The notes below the pieces were generated by a model that made no database searches, had not been told where the DNA came from, and saw only the letters and a program-made list of their open reading frames with translations. 64,000 nt of DNA from Glaciecola nitratireducens FR1064 (GTDB lineage: Bacteria > Pseudomonadota > Gammaproteobacteria > Enterobacterales > Alteromonadaceae), in contig NC_016041.1 in assembly GCF_000226565.1 (NCBI RefSeq), positions 3,658,001-3,722,000 on the forward strand. Direction: 5' to 3'. The position numbers and the translations under genes are program-made. This document shows, piece after piece, positions 55,095 through 64,000 of the stretch (position 1 is its first letter; every line of letters starts with the position of its first letter).

Positions 55095-56144
55095 CTAACC
55101 ACCTAACATAGCCAAATGTTGGGTCGCGCCAGTAAATCCTTTGTCCAAATAGTGAGTGGCTTCTTTTTGTCCTAACATATTCTGAATTTCAGTCATCAAG
55201 TAAGCGGGATTGTCATGCTCTAAGCTTTTTGCAATTGTATCTCTCAGCTCAATCCCCTTTTCAGCAAATAAACACAAATGTAATTTGCCTAATGCAGAAA
55301 TTCGTAAGCGATTGCAATCAGCACAAAAATCTTTGCTGTAAGGCATTATTAAACCTATACGCCCTAAATAATCATCATGCCGATAAACCTTCGCTGGCCC
55401 CGCCCATTGAGCCTTGTGTTTGCGCGTCCAACCTAAATCGATTAGTTTATTTTCAATACTCTCACCACTCACATGCTGAGCATTAAAGAACGCTTCGTTA
55501 TCACCGGTTTGCATAAGCTCAATGAAACGCAGTGTGATGTTGTTCGATTTCACGAAGTCAAAAAACAGGGACAGCTGAGGGTCAGTAAACTCTTTTAATA
55601 GTACGGCGTTAACCTTAACCTGCAGCCCCAACTCAACAGCAAGCTCGAGTCCTTTAAGAATACTTTGCAAACGACCATCGCCGGTAATTTGTTCAAACTG
55701 ACGGGGATCCAGACTATCGATACTAACGTTTAGTGACGTTAATCCAGCATCGACCCACTTTCTTAAATCCTTCTCCAGCTTGTAACCATTTGTGGTAATG
55801 GCTACCTGCTCAATACCTTCTACATTCGCTGTTTGTTCAATGATCTTTGTTAAGTCATTGCGTAACGAGGGCTCACCGCCAGTGATGCGAACCTTTTTGG
55901 TTCCCATTTTAGCGAAAGCCTGCACCACCATATTAAGTTCAGGTGCGGACATGAAGTTGCGTGGTGTGTCACATTGATAACCATCGGGCAAACAATACTG
56001 GCAACTAAAGTTGCAAACATCAGTAATTGACAAGCGAAGATACTCAAATCGTCTTCCAAACTTATCCATTAATGGCGGCGCTTGTTCTCCCACATTTTTT
56101 ACTGGGATGACTTGAGACACGGCGTTCGCATTGTAGATATTCAT
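55095..56144 (-). CDS. moaA: GTP 3',8-cyclase MoaA (molybdenum cofactor synthesis)
   Basis: A 349-residue radical-SAM enzyme. The N-terminal cluster is CNFSCQYC, the C-terminal substrate cluster uses CADCNRLRISALGKLHLC, and the tail ends in the essential LGG. It makes the first intermediate of molybdopterin from GTP. It converges on the fds operon, supporting cofactor supply to that enzyme. An extra 25 residues precede the usual family start; ATG at 56144 and ATG at 56069 are both possible. No other moa gene is in the window. Confidence 0.93.
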   Translation of the reverse strand: MNIYNANAVSQVIPVKNVGEQAPPLMDKFGRRFEYLRLSITDVCNFSCQYCLPDGYQCDTPRNFMSAPELNMVVQAFAKMGTKKVRITGGEPSLRNDLTKIIEQTANVEGIEQVAITTNGYKLEKDLRKWVDAGLTSLNVSIDSLDPRQFEQITGDGRLQSILKGLELAVELGLQVKVNAVLLKEFTDPQLSLFFDFVKSNNITLRFIELMQTGDNEAFFNAQHVSGESIENKLIDLGWTRKHKAQWAGPAKVYRHDDYLGRIGLIMPYSKDFCADCNRLRISALGKLHLCLFAEKGIELRDTIAKSLEHDNPAYLMTEIQNMLGQKEATHYLDKGFTGATQHLAMLGG

Positions 56145-56449
56145 AAAGTCTGCGTTTCCAATTTAGGTTTCAAGATAAGTGATTTTTACTAGCGAAAAAA
56201 CTGCATATAAACATCAGTTAATTGATGCCTAAATATATCATGTTATGCGTGATATTCCTCATTAAGTGACAAAAAAACTGACATCGAAACGCACCGAAAA
56301 AACAATTGGCTGGAGACATATGAAATAAGGAAAATACAATCCCGTTTTGATAACTTAACGCCCTAAAAATGAATATTCATTGATTACGTTTTCTTTATCG
56401 TCTATTCTTTTTTTATTCTATAACTACACAAGTGATTTATAGAAAAGTG
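56145..56449. other. 305-bp intergenic region
   Basis: A divergent gap between moaA and a GGDEF gene. I looked for a molybdenum-cofactor riboswitch before moaA and did not recognise one. An inverted CATCA-TGATG element occurs near 56206-56227. No small gene was recognised. Confidence 0.4.
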
Positions 56450-57358
56450 ATGTTGATAGATGATGGTAGTTTAGTCAGTTCAGTATTAAACGCATTTCAA
56501 GACCACATTTGTATTATGGATATACAAGGCAACATTTTGTTTGTGAATAACGCTTGGGTTGATTTTGAGAGAAACAATTCGAGCAACGATTTAACTGATT
56601 GGCTCAGCGTTAACTACCTTGATGTTTGTGATAAATCTATTGGAGACGGTTCACAATTTGCTGAAAAAGCGGGTCATGGCATTAGAGCGGTTATAAACAA
56701 AAAAGCACCTTTTTTTAAAATAGAATATCCCTGCCATAGCCCCAACATGCAGAGGTGGTTTGTATTATTTTGCACTGCGTTTGAATTTGAAAATAGCAGA
56801 CTTATTTTAGTAAAACACTCTAATGTAACGCAAAAAATCAAAGCCCAAATTAACTCTCACACTGATGCACTCACCTTAGTCGGAAATAGAAGAGCATTAG
56901 ATGAGTTTTTAGACCATGAGTGGCGAAGATGCTCTCGATTGAGACAACCCATTAGTGCGCTGATGATTGATATAGACGACTTTAAACAATTTAATGATAT
57001 CAACGGCCACTTAAAAGGCGATGACTGCCTTAAGAAGATATCTCAAGCATTAAAGAATTTAGTGCATCGACCTAGTGATATATTTTGCCGGTATGGCGGC
57101 GAGGAATTTATATATATCCTAGGAAACACCAATCTCCATATAGCATTAGAATTATCTGACAAAATTCACAGCTCAATCGAAGATTTACATATTATTCAAA
57201 ACCAAGAGCTGCCAGATAAATATGTGACAGTTAGCATAGGCGTATGCAGCATTTGCCCGACTAGCAGCGAAGAAAAAGAAATACTGTTGAAAAAAGCAGA
57301 CCATTGTCTGTACCAAGCGAAGTCTGGTGGAAAGAATACTACACGCTCGTCTGATTGA
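56450..57358 (+). CDS. PAS-GGDEF diguanylate cyclase
   Basis: A 302-residue soluble protein. An N-terminal PAS-like domain (about 10-125, DHICIMDIQGNILFVNNAW) precedes a GGDEF domain (about 145-300) with active site RYGGEEF and an RxxD inhibitory site (RPSD) five residues before it. It should make c-di-GMP under control of the PAS domain. No haem or flavin motif is evident. The start is uncertain: ATG at 56450 is listed, a GTG at 56432 is possible, and neither has a strong ribosome site. Confidence 0.82.
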   Translation: MLIDDGSLVSSVLNAFQDHICIMDIQGNILFVNNAWVDFERNNSSNDLTDWLSVNYLDVCDKSIGDGSQFAEKAGHGIRAVINKKAPFFKIEYPCHSPNMQRWFVLFCTAFEFENSRLILVKHSNVTQKIKAQINSHTDALTLVGNRRALDEFLDHEWRRCSRLRQPISALMIDIDDFKQFNDINGHLKGDDCLKKISQALKNLVHRPSDIFCRYGGEEFIYILGNTNLHIALELSDKIHSSIEDLHIIQNQELPDKYVTVSIGVCSICPTSSEEKEILLKKADHCLYQAKSGGKNTTRSSD

Positions 57359-57441
57359 TTAAAGGGGTATTGTCGAATGTGAAAAACGCTGCCAAGTGAG
57401 TAAGGTAATTCTAGTCTTTTCATAAAAAATAGGCTTAAAAA

Positions 57442-58146
57442 ATGACAGCAAATGATTATAAAGCCGTAGCAAAAACCTTTTGGAAGCAGGGCTATGTTGT
57501 AATTGACGACTTTTTTGATGAAAATCTAATGTCTACTAGCCAGTCAATCATTATGTCTCACTTTGGCGAGTCCCCAGCATATGCTCATGATGAACAATTT
57601 ATTCAATTATCGAAAGCTGAAGTTGTGCCTTGGTTTCCCCAGCGAGAAGGTGAGCATCACTTTGATATCATCGAACAAGACCCACGTCTAATTGCGCTAA
57701 GCGAAGCAATTTTAGGCGCCAGTTGGTATAGTCAATATTGCATGGTGATGTTTTCAAAGCAAGGTAGCGTAGGACAAGCTTGGCATCAGGACTGTCCGCC
57801 TGAAGACGCCACGCAATACAATTTAAACCGACTGGTTTATACCAAGGATATTAATGATGGCGACGGTGGAGAAGTCTATATCCGTCCGCATTCTCATCTT
57901 AATGGTGCACTCAGCAAGGGGCCTTTATTTGAAGATTTTGAAGACCAAGTGGTTGTGTTACCAAAAAAAGGGAGCCTGATTTTGTTACATGGTCATTGTT
58001 GGCATCGTATAGGTGAGCAAAAAAGAAACTCTCGCATATCTACAAATTATAGAGCAGCTCCACAAAGTGCCGCTGCTGATATTACTGATATTTGCGTGTA
58101 TCGAAATATGCGTTATCAGTTTTCAAAAGCTAAAGTTGTTGGTTAG
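57442..58146 (+). CDS. phytanoyl-CoA dioxygenase-like Fe(II)/2-oxoglutarate enzyme
   Basis: A 234-residue member of the PhyH family. The iron motif HQD is in AWHQDCPP, the distal His in LLHGHCWHRIG and the oxoglutarate Arg in RNSRIS(T)NYR. Such enzymes hydroxylate small molecules; ectoine hydroxylase and many metabolite-specific members are relatives. No neighbour points to a substrate. It is a cytoplasmic, single gene. Confidence 0.8.
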   Translation: MTANDYKAVAKTFWKQGYVVIDDFFDENLMSTSQSIIMSHFGESPAYAHDEQFIQLSKAEVVPWFPQREGEHHFDIIEQDPRLIALSEAILGASWYSQYCMVMFSKQGSVGQAWHQDCPPEDATQYNLNRLVYTKDINDGDGGEVYIRPHSHLNGALSKGPLFEDFEDQVVVLPKKGSLILLHGHCWHRIGEQKRNSRISTNYRAAPQSAAADITDICVYRNMRYQFSKAKVVG

Positions 58147-58168
58147 CGCTTTGGTTTAATTGGTTATT

Positions 58169-58190
58169 GGCAGTAATCCGGCAGTAATCC
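58169..58190 (+). repeat. Tandem 11-bp direct repeat
   Basis: GGCAGTAATCC occurs twice head-to-tail at 58169-58179 and 58180-58190, between the dioxygenase-like gene and the next small gene. It is probably a simple slippage duplication. Confidence 0.8.
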
Positions 58191-58236
58191 GACGCCAACC
58201 TGATATCAATAATAGAGTTCTGCAGGAAGAGTAAAC

Positions 58237-58506
58237 GTGGATATACAAATGTACGACTTTAGCGAGCATATTTGCTCGACTGCGTGGATTGATAGTCTAC
58301 CCAATGGACTAGTTAGTAAAACTGTTGACCTTCGATACACCCATGTAATCATTGAGAAGTTAGAGGATGGTTATATGATTTACGTTGGCCCGAAAAATGT
58401 TACTACAGCTGGCGATGCCATCAATATTGAACTTGATGAGAACTGCCAACTGTTAGACTACGTTATCGAAAGAATTGAGCCTACCCCAGTGCAAAACAGC
58501 AAATAG
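58237..58506 (+). CDS. 89-residue hypothetical protein
   Basis: A small acidic soluble protein with no signal peptide and no family I recognise. The start is GTG at 58237 with AGGAAG seven bases upstream. The middle (THVIIEKLEDGYMIYVG) looks like beta strands, and the protein ends in a polar tail. It lies between an apparent dioxygenase gene and an AraC gene on the other strand, with no clear functional link. Confidence 0.55.
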   Translation: MDIQMYDFSEHICSTAWIDSLPNGLVSKTVDLRYTHVIIEKLEDGYMIYVGPKNVTTAGDAINIELDENCQLLDYVIERIEPTPVQNSK

Positions 58507-58586
58507 TTAATTAAAAGTATTAGTAACATTCTTGATGAGCTTGATAGTGAAAAAACAATCTTTAATGCCGAATTCCTTAGTCACGT

Positions 58587-59429
58587 TTATTTTGATGCAA
58601 CACCGCCATAAACATCGATTGTAAAGCCACGCTGCTCAGCATAACTATTTGGCGTTAATTGAATGTGTTGTTTTAGATAACGAATAAGGTGGGGTTGGTC
58701 ACTAAAGCCAAACTGGTAGGCAATATCAGCCCAATCTATATCGACCTGTTTACGCTGATAAAGGTATTCTAAAATTGACTCTAGTTTATTGATTGATTGA
58801 CATTGTTTAAGTGTTAAACCTGTGACTTTTCTAAAACTGCGTTCTAGGGTGCGTTGCGAGCAGCTTAACTCTTTACCTAATTGCTTAATTGGCTTGTTGG
58901 TTAGCAAAGGAATAATTTGTCTGGTGATTTCACTGTGTTTATCTTCGTAACATTTAGAGATTAATGGCAAAAATAAGGCGTCTAATTTTTCAATACATAG
59001 CTCACGATTACTCTTAGCGATATTAAATAGCACCTTTTCACTAACTACTTTTTTATCAAGCAATACATCAATATTTTGTTCAGCAACGGTGTCTAGTAAT
59101 GCTTGGCTAAAATTTAGTTTATTCAACGAATATAAAGCACCTACTTTGAACTTAATGCCTAAGCAAGAAAACGACTGTGAATGATCTAATTCGAAAGTAT
59201 GAGTGTGAGGATAAATCCAGTGAGAGCCTTTTCCTGTGAAGGATTTACCCTCAAAATGGTACTGATAAACTTGATTTGCCAATAACAAAATTAAATGGGC
59301 TGATGGATCAGGATTTAATTTGGGCTGTTCAAAACCATCAACATTCGATGATTTTTCAAGGTACCAATAAGTTTCAATATATTTTTTTAGCTCCAGTAAT
59401 TTCGGAGGGTTCAGCCAACGTATCATCAT
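58587..59429 (-). CDS. AraC-family transcription regulator
   Basis: A 280-residue protein with an N-terminal effector domain of the DUF6597-like kind (YLEKSS, DPSAHLILLLAN) and a C-terminal AraC double helix-turn-helix (about residues 180-270) with IKQLGKELSCSQRTLERSFRK in part (LSCSQRTLERSFRKVTG) and WADIAYQFGFSDQPHLIR. GGAG precedes the first of two adjacent ATGs. It is divergent from the GNAT acetyltransferase gene, a possible target. Confidence 0.8.
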   Translation of the reverse strand: MMIRWLNPPKLLELKKYIETYWYLEKSSNVDGFEQPKLNPDPSAHLILLLANQVYQYHFEGKSFTGKGSHWIYPHTHTFELDHSQSFSCLGIKFKVGALYSLNKLNFSQALLDTVAEQNIDVLLDKKVVSEKVLFNIAKSNRELCIEKLDALFLPLISKCYEDKHSEITRQIIPLLTNKPIKQLGKELSCSQRTLERSFRKVTGLTLKQCQSINKLESILEYLYQRKQVDIDWADIAYQFGFSDQPHLIRYLKQHIQLTPNSYAEQRGFTIDVYGGVASK

Positions 59430-59551
59430 TTACTCCGAAGAACGTCCTGTTATCTATCTGTGCACTTGGACTCAGACTGTCGTTTTTGTTCAATCAATAT
59501 CGATGAAGACCCAATATAATGAGTCGCATAATTTGATTAGAGCAAGAAAAG

Positions 59552-60007
59552 ATGAACATCACAATCCGCCAATACAATTCTGCAGACCTAAACGCTGTGC
59601 TAGACTCGTGGGAAGTTGCAACTCGATTCGCACATCCATTCATGACGGAAGTTTTTATCGCGCAAGAACGCAACAATACCGCCGAAATTTACTTGCCCAA
59701 CACTGATACATGGGTAGCTGAAATAAACGGTAAGGTAAAAGGCTTTATTGCGTTAATGGGTAACGAAGTAGGCGCACTGTTTTTGCAACCATCTTTGCAT
59801 GGAATGGGTATTGGTAGATTGTTAATGGATAAAGCGCGAGAGCTGCATGGTGACGTGGAGGTAGATGTTTTCAAAGAAAATACGGTAGGTCGCCATTTCT
59901 ATTCTAAATACGGTTTTGAGTATTTTGAGGAAACCTTGCATGAGCCAACCGGACAAAACGTTATTCGCTTAAAATATAAAGCTAAGCCATCAAACACTGA
60001 TACCTAA
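59552..60007 (+). CDS. GNAT-family N-acetyltransferase
   Basis: A 151-residue acetyltransferase with the acetyl-CoA loop in QPSLHGMGIGRLLMDKA and the fourth motif NTVGRHFYSKYGFEYFEE. The substrate is not evident; members of this YjaB/PhnO-like group are diverse. It is followed after 23 bp by an exported amidohydrolase gene. Confidence 0.8.
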   Translation: MNITIRQYNSADLNAVLDSWEVATRFAHPFMTEVFIAQERNNTAEIYLPNTDTWVAEINGKVKGFIALMGNEVGALFLQPSLHGMGIGRLLMDKARELHGDVEVDVFKENTVGRHFYSKYGFEYFEETLHEPTGQNVIRLKYKAKPSNTDT

Positions 60008-60030
60008 CAAAATCAATAATGAGACATTTC

Positions 60031-61527
60031 ATGCAAATCAAAATCACTATAGTTTTAGTTCTTTTATATTCAGTAAGCTTAAATTTGCTGGCTGATACCG
60101 TTATTATTAATAACGTTAATATTGTCTCTACTACCGAGGCGCGCATACTTCAGCATAGACATGTCTTATTGCAAGATGGTTTGATTAAAAAGATTTCGAA
60201 GACCCCTATTATTGCAAGCGCCGCCGCTAAGCTTATAGATGCAAAAGACAGATACTTGATACCAGGCTTAATCGATTCTCATGTTCATTTAGCCAAAGTT
60301 CCGGGGATGAATCGGCGTCAGCAGAAGATGCATCCGCAATTAGTCGAGTCGTACATAGATCAGCAGCCGAGAAGTTATTTGTACTTTGGCTACACAACTT
60401 TAATCGACCTCAACGTGTTTTCACCCTCGCTGATTAATCGCTTTAAACAAACGCCCTTGCATCCTGATGTGTTTACCTGTGGTCAGCATTTAGATATTGC
60501 TAACGGACATGGGATGTTTGAAGAGCCAGTTGAAACCCGGCTAGTCGATAATCCTAACTTTCTTTATGACCATCACCAAAAACAGATCATTCCTGATAAT
60601 TTTGATTTAACTAAACATACACCCGCAGCAACAGTTGCAGCGCTAAAGGCTGATAATGCCATTTGCGTAAAAACGTACTACGAAAATGGATATGGTGGCA
60701 GTGAAGTAGCTGACTACGATATACCGTCATACCAAATAATAAGGGAGGTGGTGAGCGAAGCAAAAAAACGCAATTTACCCGTCGTCCTCCATGCGAATTC
60801 TTGGGAAAGTTATCGTTTTGCCTTGCTCGCTAACGTCGATATTTTAGGCCATGGTCTTTGGCATTGGGGGGAATACCGTCATGACACTGAGGTTCCCACT
60901 GCCATCCAAGCAACCTTGCAAGAAATAGCCAAACGCCAAATCGGCTATCAACCCACAATGCATGTAATCGCATCTCAAAGAGCACTATTTGATCCTAAAT
61001 ACTTGAACAATCCGTTGCTAGTTAACGCTTATCCTAGCGAGCTTTTATCCTGGTATAAAACCGAAGAAGGAGGATGGTTTAAAGAATACATTAAGAAATA
61101 TTTACCTTCACACATGCAAAACTATGACCATGAAACGCTATACAAACTTTTTGATGGTTTTTTGACTCATACCGGCAAGGCATTGGAAGTTATGTCGCAA
61201 CATGAGGGCAATCTGCTATTAGGCACTGATACGATTATTGGACAATCATATGCCAATGCGCCGGGCTACAGTGGTTTTGAAGAAATGCAGGCTTGGTACA
61301 AGTTTGGTGTTCCACTAGATAAAATTTTAAAAGCAGCAACCATTGGCAATGCCAAAGCGTTCAATTTAGATAAGCAATATGGCACCGTTGAAGAGGGTAA
61401 AAAGGCCAACCTATTATTGTTAAGAAGTAATCCTCTGGCGACGCTTTCAGCTTACAATGAAATTGATATTGTGTTTCTAGCTGGCACTGCCATTCAGCGA
61501 GAAACATTATCAGCTCAAGAACAGTGA
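60031..61527 (+). CDS. exported metal-dependent amidohydrolase
   Basis: A 498-residue protein with a signal peptide (ITIVLVLLYSVSLNLLAD). It has the urease/dihydroorotase fold: the HxH metal pair in IDSHVHLAKVPG, a possible carbamylated or bridging Lys in ICVKTYYENG, His in VVLHANSWESY, and Asp in LLGTDTIIG, then a C-terminal beta domain (GTVEEGKKANLLLL). ATG at 60031 is preferred to one at 60019 because GAGA lies seven bases before it. The substrate is unknown; peptide or N-acyl amide hydrolysis is common in exported relatives. Confidence 0.78.
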   Translation: MQIKITIVLVLLYSVSLNLLADTVIINNVNIVSTTEARILQHRHVLLQDGLIKKISKTPIIASAAAKLIDAKDRYLIPGLIDSHVHLAKVPGMNRRQQKMHPQLVESYIDQQPRSYLYFGYTTLIDLNVFSPSLINRFKQTPLHPDVFTCGQHLDIANGHGMFEEPVETRLVDNPNFLYDHHQKQIIPDNFDLTKHTPAATVAALKADNAICVKTYYENGYGGSEVADYDIPSYQIIREVVSEAKKRNLPVVLHANSWESYRFALLANVDILGHGLWHWGEYRHDTEVPTAIQATLQEIAKRQIGYQPTMHVIASQRALFDPKYLNNPLLVNAYPSELLSWYKTEEGGWFKEYIKKYLPSHMQNYDHETLYKLFDGFLTHTGKALEVMSQHEGNLLLGTDTIIGQSYANAPGYSGFEEMQAWYKFGVPLDKILKAATIGNAKAFNLDKQYGTVEEGKKANLLLLRSNPLATLSAYNEIDIVFLAGTAIQRETLSAQEQ

Positions 61528-61723
61528 GCATTTGTTTGTCACCAATACTGACTTAAACATAGTGGTAATTTCAGCGACTAATGCCGCGACACTGACGACA
61601 GTAATTGATATTAACGGATGCAAATAACGCGCTCTTAGTTTGCGTCCGCAAACTGGTCCCTTATTAATTTTGCTGTGCTATGCTTATGCTTCTTTAAAAC
61701 ACCAAACAAAAAGTACTACCAAC

Positions 61724-61933
61724 ATGACCGACGATCAGCTTCAAGCCCTCAAAATCGCATATACATTTATGCCTCAATCAATAGAAGTAAACAAGTATGA
61801 GTATGGTGAGGACTACAAACGAGTACTTGAACAAATTGAATTTGTTCGCGCGGTGCTGTTTGAATTAGAAATAGACCCTGACGAGCTTGGTGGCGAGATC
61901 AATCCGGGGTCAACGCCGAATTCATGCTATTAA
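61724..61933 (+). CDS. 69-residue hypothetical protein
   Basis: A small acidic protein starting MTDDQLQALKIAYTF and ending in GGEINPGSTPNSCY. It looks mostly helical (YKRVLEQIEFVRAVLFELEI). The ATG at 61724 is chosen because the preceding in-frame stretch is not coding-like. No family was recognised. It stands alone between the amidohydrolase and glmS genes. Confidence 0.5.
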   Translation: MTDDQLQALKIAYTFMPQSIEVNKYEYGEDYKRVLEQIEFVRAVLFELEIDPDELGGEINPGSTPNSCY

Positions 61934-62262
61934 AGCTCAGTAATCATTCCTGCGCTGTCATATAAAGCAAATGGCAGTAAACGCTATTGGCCTATTTAAG
62001 GCTGAGTAAACAAGACAAAAACTGCCGTAATCTTGCCATTAGAAAATATACGAATTCAGAGCTTGAAAGGATGATACATTTTTGTGAAATATAAAACGAT
62101 GTTGTCGGAGATGATGCTTTATTGTCGCTCTAAAATTCGCTAACTACTAAACCCCGTAGGTCCGTCACCCGCAAGTTTTTTAAACGGAAAGTGACCTCGA
62201 CTAACGCTTAGTCACTTTCCAACATTATTTCTAAACCCAAAAAAACTTTTTACAGGCTATTT
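61934..62262. other. 329-bp intergenic region with stem-loop
   Basis: A gap between convergent genes, containing the hairpin at 62186-62220 that follows glmS on the minus strand. No coding frame or RNA gene was recognised. Confidence 0.4.
62186..62220 (-). terminator. Stem-loop after glmS
   Basis: GGAAAGTGAC (62186-62195) pairs with GTCACTTTCC (62211-62220), with an inner CTAA-TTAG dyad. It lies 43 bp after the glmS stop. The T tract is weak on both strands, so the call is cautious. Confidence 0.45.
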
Positions 62263-64000
62263 TTATTCAACAGTAACCGACTTCGCCAAATTCCTCGGCT
62301 GATCAACATCAGTGCCCTTTATCACCGCCACATAATATGACAACAACTGCAGTGGCAAAGTGTAGACAATCGGAGCAATTGGCGCTTCACAATGCGGTAC
62401 GTTTATAACGCGCATGGTTTCGTCACTAGCAAATTGAGCTTCTTTATCAGCGAATACATACATGATGCCTCCACGAGCTCTTACCTCTTCAACGTTCGAC
62501 TTTAGTTTTTCAAGTAATTCGTTGTTTGGTGCAACGACAATAACCGGCATTTCTTCATCAATAAGTGCTAAAGGACCATGCTTCAATTCGCCTGAAGCGT
62601 AAGCTTCGGCGTGAATATACGAAATCTCTTTAAGTTTCAACGCGCCTTCCATTGCGATTGGATATTGGTCGCCTCGGCCTAAGAATAAACTGTGCTGTTT
62701 GTCAGCAAACTCTTCTGCCAACTGCTCTATGCCGTTGGTTAACGTGAGCGTTTCTTCAAGCTTGGTTGGTAAACTGTGTAAGCCGTCAATAATGGCTTTT
62801 TTGTCTGCGGCTAGCATGCCATTGTATTTACCTATCGCTAGGGTCAACATTAAGAAAGCCGTTAATTGTGTAGTAAAAGCTTTAGTGGATGCCACACCGA
62901 TTTCAGCGCCGGCTAAGGTCATAAATGCCATGTCCGACTCACGCACAAGCGAAGAACCCGGCACGTTACAAATCGTTAAACTTGATTTGTAGCCGTTTTG
63001 TTTGGCTAAACGTAACGCTGCTAAAGTATCTGCAGTTTCACCTGATTGTGAAATGGTCACGATCAAACTGTTTGGGTGTACTACTGATTTGCGATATCTG
63101 AACTCAGACGCAATCTCGACATTGCACGACACATTAGCATATTGCTCTAACCAATAACGCGCTGTCATGCCTGAATGATAACTGGTGCCACACGCAATAA
63201 TTTGCACGTGTTTAATGTCTTTTAGAATATCTTCCGAGCCGGCACCAAATATGCCTTCTACCAAGTCAGTTTCACCTAAACGGCCTTGCAATGTATTACG
63301 TACTACGGTTGGTTGCTCATGAATTTCTTTAAGCATGTAGTGGCGATAACCGCCTTTGTCACCCGCATCATGCTCTAATTCTGAATCAAAAACTTCACGC
63401 TCTACTTTGTCGCCGTTGTGATCGTATATAGTCACAGAAGTACGTGTAATTTCAGCTACATCGCCTTCTTCTAAAAAGATAAAGCGACGCGTGACTGGTA
63501 ACAATGCCATTTGGTCTGAAGCGATGAAGTTCTCTCCGATGCCTAGACCAATGACAAGTGGGCTACCTGAGCGAGCAACGACAACGCGGTTTGCGTCTTC
63601 TTTGTCCATAATTACCGTACCGTAAGCGCCATGAAACTGTTTCACAGAATCTTGTACAGCTAGCAACAAATCTTTGCCTTTTTTCACTTCTTCGTGAACA
63701 GTGTGTGCGATGGTTTCGGTGTCTGTGTCAGAGCCGAAAGTGTAACCCTTGGCTTGAAGATCGCGTCTCAGCGCTTCATAGTTTTCAATAATACCGTTGT
63801 GTACAACTGCAATACGCTCATTAGAAAAATGTGGATGCGCGTTCTTTTCATTCACGCCGCCATGTGTTGCCCAACGTGTGTGAGCAATCCCCGTAGCGCC
63901 TTTTATTGGCTTAGCAATAATGGCATCGCTCAATGCTTTTACCTTGCCAACTTGTCGCTCACGCTTCAAATTACCTTCACCATCAAGCAAAGCAACGCCC
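62263..64000 (-). CDS. glmS: glucosamine-6-phosphate synthase (5' end outside window)
   Basis: This is the C-terminal ~578 residues of the enzyme that makes glucosamine-6-phosphate from fructose-6-phosphate and glutamine. The glutaminase domain shows [18 protein letters not shown], and two SIS domains carry [16 protein letters not shown] and the C-terminal KSVTVE. The start, including catalytic Cys1 and about 35 residues, lies past the right edge, so 64000 is not the true 5' end. The full protein is about 610 residues. Confidence 0.95.
   Translation of the reverse strand, partial: GVALLDGEGNLKRERQVGKVKALSDAIIAKPIKGATGIAHTRWATHGGVNEKNAHPHFSNERIAVVHNGIIENYEALRRDLQAKGYTFGSDTDTETIAHTVHEEVKKGKDLLLAVQDSVKQFHGAYGTVIMDKEDANRVVVARSGSPLVIGLGIGENFIASDQMALLPVTRRFIFLEEGDVAEITRTSVTIYDHNGDKVEREVFDSELEHDAGDKGGYRHYMLKEIHEQPTVVRNTLQGRLGETDLVEGIFGAGSEDILKDIKHVQIIACGTSYHSGMTARYWLEQYANVSCNVEIASEFRYRKSVVHPNSLIVTISQSGETADTLAALRLAKQNGYKSSLTICNVPGSSLVRESDMAFMTLAGAEIGVASTKAFTTQLTAFLMLTLAIGKYNGMLAADKKAIIDGLHSLPTKLEETLTLTNGIEQLAEEFADKQHSLFLGRGDQYPIAMEGALKLKEISYIHAEAYASGELKHGPLALIDEEMPVIVVAPNNELLEKLKSNVEEVRARGGIMYVFADKEAQFASDETMRVINVPHCEAPIAPIVYTLPLQLLSYYVAVIKGTDVDQPRNLAKSVTVE

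Noticed and set aside
56145-56449. A molybdenum-cofactor riboswitch before moaA
   Set aside because: I could not match the conserved stems and loop sequences of the moaA RNA motif.
1-64000. Mobile elements, CRISPR arrays, phage genes, tRNA or rRNA genes
   Set aside because: No transposase, integrase, regular repeat-spacer pattern, attachment-site repeats or structured RNA genes were recognised.

Overview
The window reads as chromosome of a marine gammaproteobacterium of the Alteromonadales type (Alteromonas/Glaciecola/Paraglaciecola-like). This is inferred from protein style (CbpA-CbpM, NhaC, laminarinase plus GH3, vanadium haloperoxidase, many GGDEF/EAL proteins, a PEP-CTERM remnant), the low-to-moderate GC look and typical Shine-Dalgarno sites; no rRNA or marker tree was available. 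I see no rRNA, tRNA, CRISPR array, insertion sequence or phage.

Region 1 (1-9.4 kb) looks like an oxygen-response island. A FixL-like haem-PAS histidine kinase and a FixJ-like regulator overlap each other and lie divergent from a FixK/FNR-type regulator that lacks the FNR iron-sulfur cysteines. Around them are a lipoprotein cytochrome c, a beta-CASP metallo-beta-lactamase RNase, CbpA/CbpM, a second Crp-like regulator, a dicarboxylate symporter and a universal stress protein. FNR/FixK boxes (TTGAY-N4-RTCAA) sit about 40 bp upstream of plausible -10 hexamers before the cytochrome (21-34), the RNase (2135-2148), the stress protein-symporter pair (6481-6494), a second paralogous cytochrome (16459-16472) and the NfeD-slipin pair (38055-38068). 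A further box before a thioredoxin gene (29418-29431) is weaker. Together they suggest a FixLJ-FixK regulon spread over this window.

Region 2 (9.5-20.4 kb): a lipoprotein GH16 laminarinase and GH3 glucosidase, an alpha/beta hydrolase, a DsrE-like exported protein, a vanadium haloperoxidase with a methyltransferase, cytochrome 2, a two-gene ABC transporter and pckA. Region 3 (20.6-32.9 kb): signalling and housekeeping, with a membrane diguanylate cyclase, a periplasmic binding protein paired with a GGDEF-EAL protein, upp, a degenerate REC-HPt protein overlapping an intact receiver, NhaC, a 27-residue ORF, thioredoxin, and a dynamin-like GTPase with a TPR-like partner. Region 4 (33-45 kb): a Tat-type GMC oxidoreductase plus HSL-type hydrolase, NfeD-slipin, a sugar dehydrogenase, a secreted subtilase, an EAL protein and a chemoreceptor with a C-terminal sensor domain.

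Region 5 (45.7-56.1 kb) is a formate module: an OFA-family transporter, a ModE-like-HTH/binding-protein regulator, the NAD-dependent molybdenum formate dehydrogenase operon fdsG-fdsB-fdsA-fdhD-fdsD, and moaA for the cofactor. Region 6 (56.4-64 kb) holds a PAS-GGDEF cyclase, a phytanoyl-CoA-dioxygenase-like protein, an AraC regulator, a GNAT enzyme, an exported amidohydrolase, small unknowns and the 3' part of glmS, which runs off the right edge.
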